Positions 56,414 through 64,000 of a DNA stretch of 64,000 nucleotides are shown piece after piece (position 1 is the stretch's first letter; the number at the start of each line of letters is the position of its first letter). The notes under the pieces are model-generated. The model ran no database searches. It saw only the letters and a list, made by a program, of their open reading frames with translations, and had not been told where the DNA came from. A program made the translations under genes and the position numbers. Origin of the DNA: Gambelia wislizenii (taxonomy: Eukaryota > Chordata > Lepidosauria > Squamata > Crotaphytidae); the NCBI GenBank assembly GCA_030847615.1, contig JAUMIR010000004.1, positions 76,353,001-76,417,000 on the forward strand. The letters run 5' to 3'.

Positions 56414-56785
56414 TGAGACTCAGGCCCCAACCTTAGTCCTAACCAATGACCTAGATCTTTAAAGCCGTTTTCTTACTGCACATACTCAGTTTATGCCTTT
56501 GCTGCAGTTCTCTTTTTTGGCAGACCAAACATCACAACATCCTCAGTGTCATACTTGTTGTGGAAATTACTCAAAATAAACAAAAGGATATTATGCAATA
56601 TCTTAAAGTAGCATGAACTTTGACCACAAATGTAGAAACAATCTTTTTGGCTTTTTCTTTTAAAACTGTTGCAATGTTCCCATTCTTTCACAGTATCCTG
56701 GGGAGAGGGGGTTATTAAAATCTTTGCCTTATTATTTAAACTTCATAGGCTAGAAACTGGAATCAGGGTAGGTATATGTCTATGT

Positions 56786-57057
56786 ATATTTATTTATTTA
56801 TTTATTTATACCCTGCTCTTCAGCCACAAGGCTATCAGAGCGGCTTACAAATTGTTTTAAGCAATAGCTATTTACACATCTACACTGCATTAAGCAGTTT
56901 TCAATGTGTGTTAGCTAATTGCCCCCACAAGCTGGGTACTCATTTTACCAACCTACGAAAGGATGGAAGGCTGAGTGAACCTTGGAGCCCGCTGGAATCG
57001 AACTTGCAACGTGGTGACTTGCAGTACTGGCATTTAACCACTGCACCACCAGGGCTC
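56786..57057 (-). mobile_element. tRNA-derived SINE with L2-like tail, copy 2
   Basis: Minus strand: head 'gagccctggtggtgcagtgg' (box A region), 'gttcgattcc' box B at about 56,993-57,002, body, L2-like tail 'gctgaagagcagggtataaa' and (ATTT)n end at 56,786-56,810. It is about 95% like copy 3 at 57,775. Box A and box B would make an internal polymerase III promoter. Confidence 0.88.
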
Positions 57058-57061
57058 AAGT

Positions 57062-57285
57062 TGCTTGTTGATTAATGGAGACCCCCATGAATTTCATAGG
57101 GTTTTCTTAGGCAATAAATACTCAGAGGTGGTTTTGCTAGTATCTTCCTCTGAAATGTAGCCTATAGCACCTGTTATTTGTTGGTGGTCTCCCATCCAAG
57201 TACTGATCAGAGCAGACCCTGCTTAGCTTCCAAAATCAGACAGGATCTGGTGCCTTTTTGGTATTTAGGCCCTCATAGGTAGGTA
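57062..57285 (-). mobile_element. 5S rRNA-derived SINE
   Basis: On the minus strand 57,175-57,280 reads like 5S rRNA: 'ctgatcagtacttggatggg' and 'tggaagctaagcagggtct', 'gatcctgtctgattttgg', the parts that hold the internal control region. The remaining part (57,062-57,175) is the SINE body 'aaaaccacctctgagtattt' and 'aaaaccctatgaaattcatg'. 5S-derived SINEs are known from squamates. It lies head-on to copy 2 of the tRNA SINE with a few bases between. Confidence 0.85.
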
Positions 57286-57774
57286 CCAATGCCAAAATGA
57301 ATTGCCTCTTTCATTTATGTGTTGGCTCCACTTGAAAGCAATGCTGCTTGAGTACTTATCTTCAGAAAGGTATTTTCACTTCTTTCATATCCTTAATAAG
57401 CCCCGGGTTATTCAAGACAAAAACCCAGAAGTCTTCTTTGGACATTTTATTTTATTCACTGTCTTTTTATGGGACATCAGTATGATTTCATTCTAAAACT
57501 GTTACCCTCCTGTGTTATCCCTCTATGCTGCTTCTATCTTTTCAGGCCACCAAAAATTCTGCTTTAAGGGGAAAGAATGGAAACTTACTGCCCTTGCAGG
57601 TGTAGGTAGCCATAGTGGTGCAGGGCTTCAACAGGATGCACAGGCTGAAGAAGGCATGGCATCAAAATAGACCATCTACATGTACAGTAGATTCCCCACT
57701 GTGCCTTGTGAATAGTGATTAACCATTCCCAACCAGATGAGGCTTCTATCACTTTAAGAGTTGGGAGTGCTTTT

Positions 57775-58052
57775 TTTAAATTTATTTATTTAGTTATTTA
57801 TACCCCGCTCTTCAGCCACAAGGCTATCAGAGCAGCTTACAAATTGTTTTAAGCAATAGCTATTTACACATCTACACTGCATTAAACAGTTTCCAATGTG
57901 TGTTAGCTAATTGCCCCCACAAGCTGGGTACTCAATTTACCGACCTACAAAAGGATGGAAGGCTGAGTGAACCTTGGAGCCCGCTGGAATCAAACTTGCA
58001 ACATGGTGACTTGCAGTACTGGCATTTAACCACTGCGCCACCAGGGCTCCTT
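57775..58052 (-). mobile_element. tRNA-derived SINE with L2-like tail, copy 3
   Basis: Same layout and orientation as 56,786-57,057, with head near 58,050, box B-like 'gtttgattcc' near 57,985 and tail 'gctgaagagcggggtataaa'. Confidence 0.88.
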
Positions 58053-58814
58053 TTCAGCCCTTCTCTTCATTATCAGTCTCAACACAGCTTGTGGTGGGTA
58101 TTTCCCATTGCTGGAAATTTCTGGATATGCTCATTACTTGTGAGAAGCAAAATATGACACAATAGTGTTGGCAAATCCATCAGTTTGGAGGATTCCTCCA
58201 CCACTACTGCAGTGGGACAGAAATTCCTTCACAAAATGGTATTTTTCTGCAAACCTCTTGCTCTTTTCATCCATTCTTTCTGGGTAAAAATAGTTGATTT
58301 GGGATTTCAAATATCTGCTTGTCTACACTGAAGAATGGCCAAAATAAATATTTCACAAATAAAAAGGACACAGTTGAGATTGCTTGCATAGTATAAACCT
58401 ACATTCATGTAGTTAAGTGGTGTTGTGCTACTACACCCTCCTGCTGAACACCAACACTGTGCAACCAATTGTGCTTACTATTTTTGCCATCCTAGTGAAT
58501 GAAGCACTGAGGAGAGCTTAAGCAATTGCATGGACCACAGTTACATTTACTGAACTCCATTTATACAATGGTGATCTGAATATATGAACAGCATGCTATG
58601 GCCATAAAAGTACAACTGCATGCATACGACAACTTACGCATGTGTAAAACACCAACAGTAAGTCAGTCATTGTGCCAAGTAGTGTCAATTCTTTTTCTTT
58701 GATTTGAGAAGAGCTTCATATATTGCCTTACGCGTTTGAACAAATTCCTAAGGATGGATGGACGGACAGATTTCCATGTTGGCAGAACAACCAATCCAGT
58801 CTGGGTGAACTGGA

Positions 58815-58890
58815 TATAAAAGAACTATCCAAGGTGCAAACTCAGTTCTGGGGAAAGGGTTCAGCTCCTTGGAACATTCCTTCAAAGTTC
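58815..58890 (+). repeat. Small foldback repeat, copy 3
   Basis: Arms 'aaaagaactatccaaggtg' and 'cagctccttggaacattcctt' are weaker than in copies 1 and 2; 'cagactaaaccctggagtgg' follows in the same relative place. Confidence 0.5.
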
Positions 58891-60049
58891 AGACTAAACC
58901 CTGGAGTGGATGTACCCACTCCACTGACATAGAAACCACCACCCACCCATCCATCTCTCTCTGGGCTATCTCAGTTCTGCAATTTGTGAAAAATATACCT
59001 ATATAGAAATTACTACTTATGTCAGTAAAATATACAGGAGGGGGGGTCTAATCTGTAGTTACAGCTCCTAATGTTTGCATCTAGATACAGATGCTGCTTT
59101 TCCTTTTATAAGCCCTTTGATGTAATGTCAATACCAGAAGGGACCAAGGCTATACCCAGAAGAATTCGTTTGTATTAAGAAATCAAAAGAATTAATATAT
59201 AATTATTTTAAAACAAAAGAAATGTTGGTTCCTTAAAATAAAAGTAGAACAAAAGACTTTGAGGATTGAATTTTTGTTTAAAAGGGGGGCATGAAAAATA
59301 AATTGGCATTCTTTGAAGGTAATTTTGAGTTTTTTTGAGAAATTTTCGTGTGTTTGTTGTTGTTTTATTTTTTTAAAAATGCAAGGAAATAGTTGTTTGG
59401 AAGAAAGTTGTCATCACTCCTAAATAATGACTATGGCCTCTCTAGTTGGGTGCCAGGTAATTGGTGATGGTATCTCAAACTTTAAAAAAAACAGCAACTA
59501 TTGTGTTGTATTACCATAAATAATTACTAAGAGAAGAAAATTCATTAAGTAGCTTTGTTGGGATCTAGAGAAAGGTCATGAAAAGTAAATGGAAAAGCTC
59601 TTTCTGATTGTAATGGTTTAAGAACAAAGGCTAACCTATATAAACAAATATCTTCAGCCTGTCACCCTTATCAGTTAGTAGGAAAACAGGGGAAATTAGG
59701 GCTTTTCCCAGAATGGAAATGTGCACTAGTTTTTGCAATATCTAAACCAGATTGACCACATTACATTTTAAGATGTTTTAAATGATAGAGGTAAACATTA
59801 TGCGCAGATTTAAATGATACAGAACTATTTAATTTCTATTGTCTCCCAATTGTCCTTGCAAAACTTGTTGCTTTCTTAAGTTAAAGCAAATCAAAATGCT
59901 TCAATTGTTTAGTCCACTATATTTTCCAGCTGGTCAAAATGTACAGGATAGTGTGACCACGTTAATAAGGATCTGACTTACCACTCTACACAGACTGGTC
60001 ACAGCTATCCATTTTGTGATAACCTATGGTACTGTAATGTAGTATACAT
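58891..60049. other. No gene recognised
   Basis: AT-rich, no recognised repeat or coding exon. Confidence 0.5.
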
Positions 60050-60775
60050 TGGGTCACCTTTGAAGACTATACAAAAACTGCAGTTAGTGCAGAGTGTGAC
60101 AGCTAGATATTGGACTAATGCAATGTATTCTACATGGGGCTGCCTTTGAAAAGTGTTTGGAAGCTACGGCTAGTGCAATCATCTGGAGAGGCCCTTCTCT
60201 GAGTCCTACCACCATCTCAAGTATGAGAGAAGGCCTTTTGGTGGCTGCCCCTAGACTCTGGAACACCCTCCCCAGGAAGGCCAGACTGGCCCTCTCTCTG
60301 TTGTTCTTCCAGCAGCAGGCCAAAACAGTAAGAGCTGTTCAGCAGTGGAATGCACTGCCTTGGAGTGTGGTGGAGTCTCTTTCTTTGGAGGTTTTTAAGC
60401 AGAGACTGGATGGCCATCTGTAGGGAATGCATGGCAGGGGGTTGGACTGGATGGCCCTTGTGGTCTCATCCAAATCTATGATCCTACGAAAACCTTTCTA
60501 TTCAGGCAGGCTTTTAAAATAACAGTCGGGGGGGGAGGGTGCTGTGTGGTTTTGTTGGGTTCTTTTAAAAAGCATTTTATCTTTTTTAAAAAGTTTTTAA
60601 TATTTTTAACTATATTTTATTCTTTTAAATATCTTGATGTTTTAGTGATGTAACTGGTTAAAATCTGTTTTAATGTACACTTTTTGTATATTTTAAATTC
60701 TGCTGATTTCTTTTTTTAACTGTGAGCTGCTTTGGGTCCCAGCCTTGGGAGAAAAGCAGGCTACAAATAGTTTGG
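60050..60775 (+). mobile_element. L2-type LINE 3' part, split by CR1
   Basis: Plus strand codes for 'REGLLVAAPRLWNTLPRKARLALSLLFFQQQAKT' (60,224-60,324, C-terminal L2 motif), then after the CR1 piece continues with 'aaacctttctattcaggcag' (the LFRQAF-type end) and an L2-like 3' region to 'ggctacaaatag' at 60,770. A short direct repeat AAAAC flanks the CR1 insertion. Confidence 0.8.
60325..60483 (+). repeat. CR1 LINE 3' end nested in L2
   Basis: 'agtaagagctgttcagcagt', 'ggaatgcactgccttggagt', 'ggtttttaagcagagactgg' and 'gggggttggactggatggcc' then 'tctatgatcctac'. The L2 text resumes immediately after. Confidence 0.9.
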
Positions 60776-60783
60776 GAGGGAGG

Positions 60784-60915
60784 GAGTCAACCTGACTTCC
60801 CTTGGGAAGGAGCTCCACTGTTGGGGTGCTACTACAGAAAAAGCCCTCTCATGTGAACCCACCATCAACTGTAGCAGCACCCCAACAGTGGAGCTCCTTC
60901 CCAAGGGAAGTCAGG
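60784..60915. repeat. Inverted duplication of an L2 end
   Basis: Left arm 60,787-60,838 ('cctgacttcccttgggaagg', 'agctccactgttggggtgct') and right arm 60,865-60,916 are complementary with about 50-bp arms and few mismatches. The right arm and its continuation encode 'SSFPREVRLASYLMSFWQ', an L2 C-terminal motif, so the left arm is an inverted copy of part of it. Confidence 0.8.
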
Positions 60916-60916
60916 C

Positions 60917-62544
60917 TGGCTTCATATCTTATGAGTTTCTGGCAGGCAAGGAAGAAGAATTTTGTTTCATACAGCTTTCAGGTCATAAAACCAGGATGAC
61001 TGCTCTGGGTGTTTTTAAACCATTTCTAAGAGGTTGTTTTTAAGTGTTGTTTTGTGAATTGATTGTTTTAAATGTTTTTATATCTATTACATCATCCTGG
61101 TAGGCTGAGAAGTTATAGCTAAATGCTTTAAATTAGGGTTAGGCAATTTCGGAAGGGATGGGGAGGGCATATCTTGGCAGGCTGCAATGGCATGTCTGAC
61201 ATCCCCAAATATAATGCTGCTTCCAGTTTCATTTTCATGCAGATTTTGGGGGTGGGGTCCATTTTTAAGATATATGGGAAACTTGGGGGTTGTGGGGGCA
61301 AAACCATTGTGTTTTGCTGTGATTTTAAGTCATTGGCTGCACTTACGGTACGTGAAAAATTGCCCAAAATGTTTTTTAAATGGGAGGGGGAGTTCCAGGG
61401 AATTTCAGGAGGGCTACAAACTAGTGTTGCAAAGGCATTTTCTCCACCCATGCTTTAAATAAATATAATAAATAAAAACTATTAACAGGGATAATGTATT
61501 ATTATCAATCAATGTCTGTGTTACGGCTCCCAGTATGTCTCTGCAACCATTTAAAAGGTCTGATTTTGAAGCTGAAAGCCTTTTGCTTTCCAAATCAGGG
61601 TATGTGAAGGGTTGTGTGTCTCCTTAGGTAGCTACTTTCACATTGAGATCCTCAGTGTACAGTCTCCAAAGCGGTCTTCTTGACAACTGAGATGAGACAG
61701 ATGGATATCTGGGGAAGGGCCTTCTTTGGTGGTGGTGTCCTAGTTCTGAAGCATTGTTCCTAGAGAGTTTTGCCTTATTGGCATTTTACACACACACACA
61801 CACACCAAACAAAGATCTTATTATAAGGTTGGACAACTTCCTGGAGTTGTGGAGCCACATTGTGCAAGACCTACTCCCAATTTTTTTTTAACTTTAAAAC
61901 TTCTCTCGAAATTTTAGAATTCAAAACGTCACCCATTTTGCCATATCTGGAGGAGTCCCTGTCTGTTTTAGGCCCAGGACAGACTACTTTAAAACCAGGA
62001 AGTAAAACATCCAATTTTCTTCTTGGGTTTAAAGAAGTCCCTCACTGGCAATCCAGGGAACACCGTAGTACAACCCAGGGAACACAGTAAAATTGGCCCT
62101 CACACCCCCCAAAGGTCATGGGAGGCATTACAAATTTTAAAAATTTAAAATGGAGGTGCTGACAGCCTTTGAGGGATTCAATACTGGCCTGGGATGCCTG
62201 CATGGGGGTTTCTACTTTCCCCACCCCTGCTTTATTATCCCAGATCTTTCTGTATACACATGCAACCTTGCTGACTGTCCTGTTCTGTTTTTGCATGGTT
62301 TTCTAGTTCATTATATTTCATTTGTATTTAAATGTAATTGTTTTATTCTTTCTTGTAAATTTCCCTGGAAATGTAATTATGAGTGTGGGGAGGGGATACA
62401 ATTTACAACAAATAAAGAAGCAAGAAAACAAACAAATAAAAGCCTATTAGGTAATATGTTGGCAAAGTTCGATCCAGCATTATTACAATCCTCTCTACAG
62501 CTAGAAAGGCTCTCAAAGCAGCATGGACAGGGGTATGAGAGAAA
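60917..62544. other. No gene recognised
   Basis: Continuation of the L2-like 3' region to about 61,110, then two degenerate stretches (61,135-61,450 and 61,880-62,230) that may be related unnamed repeats. (AC)n at 61,789-61,804. Confidence 0.4.
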
Positions 62545-62556
62545 TATATATGGGTA

Positions 62557-62596
62557 TATTATCATCATCATCATCATCATCATCATCATTATCATC
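62557..62596. repeat. (ATC)n microsatellite
   Basis: About twelve ATC units with one ATT, probably grown from the tail of the L2 copy. Confidence 0.95.
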
Positions 62597-62643
62597 CCAC
62601 CTTTTCCCCAGTATGGGAGTCAAAGTGGCTTAAAACAAACATA

Positions 62644-62807
62644 CAGTGTATCCTCAGTGTCTGTTGAGGTTTGCTCAAGTCCCATCATATATAATGGCAT
62701 AGTAAAATGGCGCCCCTTATATAAAATGGGGAACAGCAAGGTTTCCTTTTTGCAACGTTTCCCCCTGAATATTTTCAGTTGAACCTGTGGATACGGAGGG
62801 CTGACTG
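62644..62807. mobile_element. Tigger/pogo-like MITE
   Basis: Left terminus CAGTGTATCCTCAGTGTCTG after TA; right terminus, complemented, CAGTCAGCCCTCCGTATCCA. The middle 'cccatcatatataatggcat' and 'cgccccttatataaaatggg' resembles the 29.9-kb copy. The TA on the right side is not intact (TT). Confidence 0.7.
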
Positions 62808-63090
62808 TTGTTACAAATTAACAGCACACAAAAGTACAAAAGCAATTGAATCATCATAAAATTAAATAACAACAAAGAATAAAGGTCCAGCACATTATAT
62901 CAGGCATGTTTCTCCTGAAAAATCCATTCTCAAAGGCCTGCTGGAATAAAACCTGTTTCACCTGCTTGTGGAAAGATAGTAAAGAGGGTACCATTCTAGC
63001 CTCTCTAGGATGGGAGGTCCAGAGCCTGGGAGCTGCCACAAAGAAGGCCCTTTTCTGTGTTCCCACCAAATGTACCTGCATATAGATACA

Positions 63091-64000
63091 GAGCCATCTT
63101 GCTGTCCCTCAGGCTTACAAATTAAAGAAAACATGACATAAAAGGAAAAGGGGAGCCTTCCTCAGCAATGGCATAATTTTACAAAAGAGGTGGTATAATT
63201 TAAAATACTCCCACTGAAATCAGTAGTGAACCCCAGAAAAACTGCTTCCAACTTTCTCTCTCCTTGCTCGCACCATCACAACAGAAGGGAATATTTTGAT
63301 AAAAGGGATTGGTTTTGCACAAGCAAACACCTGACAACCAGGAAGAGCAGAAAGAAATGTGTGGATGAACAGCACTTGTTTTCTCAGCACCCAAACAGGT
63401 ATTTCCCCAGGAAACCAGATATATAATCACCCACTCAACTTCACTGCTACAACTAGAGCTGTGTGTGCATCAGATGTGATAACACTGGGCAGTTACATTT
63501 TCTTGGCTACAATTCCCCAAAATCTTCTAGCCAATTTGGCCACTTACCAGTGAGTTATACAAAAAATGGCTTTCTAAGCTGTGGCCTTATGTGGCACTGG
63601 CCAGTACAGCTGGTTGATAGAACTGCCCTGCCCAGTCAGTATTTCATCTGTGATGATCAACCTAATGCCCGTGAAAAACATAGCTGAGAATTGAGGCAAT
63701 TGTGGTGATTAAAATTTTCATACGAATCTCTCTGTTTCTGTTTCTCCTTCTCCTTCTCATCAGAGCCAATTGGGCTTGCAGGGGCCAGATTAGTGCCTGG
63801 ATGCCGTAATGGGCTGGATGAGGGCCAATACAAGTATACATCAGTTGGTGAACTAGATGTATTCCTGGGCATTACTTCTGTAACAAAACATTTGGTACCA
63901 GAGGCAGACATACCATGAACAAAATAGGTATAAATTCCTGTACCACTGAGGGGGAAGACACTTCAACAAGTTTTAGCAAATTTTCTCCAAAACTAACAAT
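63091..64000. other. No gene recognised
   Basis: No repeat ends or coding exon recognised up to the window edge. A 'ttctccttctccttctc' tract lies near 63,741. A possible remnant of the 3.57-kb foldback family is near 63,490-63,540. Confidence 0.45.

Larger units (their letters stand above)
62545..63090 (-). mobile_element. L2-type LINE 3' end, split by a Tigger-like MITE
   Basis: Minus strand: 'QKRAFFVAAPRLWTSHPREARMVPSLLSF' near 62,970-63,060 is an L2 C-terminal motif, followed by the 3' region, a MITE (62,644-62,807), and the tail 'ctttgactcccatactgggg' ending in (ATG)n at 62,557-62,595. No complete domain. Confidence 0.78.

Noticed and set aside
57175..57280. A genuine 5S rRNA gene
   Set aside because: Too diverged and fused to a SINE body; the 5S part is incomplete at its ends.

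Overview
The window looks like intergenic or intronic DNA from a vertebrate, most probably a lizard or other squamate. I recognise no host protein-coding exon, tRNA gene, rRNA gene or CRISPR array. The organism call rests on repeat content: BovB (RTE) LINE with its characteristic 3' end, tRNA-derived Sauria-type SINEs carrying a BovB-like tail, a 5S rRNA-derived SINE, L2 and CR1 LINEs, an L1 3' fragment, mariner, Tigger/pogo-like, Harbinger-like and hAT-like DNA elements, and a Ty1/copia-class LTR retrotransposon. This mixture is typical of squamates. All repeat names come from sequence recognition by eye, not from a library search.

Layout. 1-5 kb: CR1 and L2 tails, an (ATCT)n tract, a Harbinger-like fragment, Sauria SINE pieces and an unnamed repeat with a second copy at 40 kb. 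5.2-7.1 kb: a degenerate but nearly full-length mariner, split by an L1 3' fragment with a 13-bp target duplication. 9.5-11.5 kb: a nested pair of inverted-repeat elements; the inner one is a GC-rich chain of hairpins with a five-unit 88-bp array. 12.2-13.0 kb: a CA-rich minisatellite. 16.4-24.7 kb: a minus-strand BovB broken by a Sauria SINE, an L2 tail and a complete copia-class element (17,584-22,778) with two LTRs, a polypurine tract, a primer-binding site matching the anticodon arm of initiator tRNA-Met, and broken gag-pol. 29.7-31.0 kb: a CR1 copy split by two Tigger-like MITEs. 32.8-33.3 kb: a probable solo LTR. 37.9-38.4 and 47.2-47.4 kb: repeat-free stretches that could be conserved regulatory DNA. 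45.3 and 55.0 kb: two nearly perfect palindromic MITEs. 48.2-51.9 kb: a long minus-strand L2 with endonuclease and reverse transcriptase remnants and tandem 5' monomers. 56.8-58.1 kb: two tRNA-SINE copies flanking a 5S-derived SINE. 60-63 kb: L2 fragments with CR1 and Tigger insertions.

All coding sequence seen belongs to transposable elements and is broken by stops, frameshifts or insertions, so nothing is expected to be made as an intact protein. The interest lies in nesting order, in three foldback structures (9.66-11.46, 45.3 and 55.0 kb), in the copia priming signal and in the L2 5' monomers. Boundaries with exact target-site duplications (L1, Sauria SINE at 15.5 kb, Tigger elements in CR1, the two palindromes) are good to a base or two; most other repeat edges are approximate.
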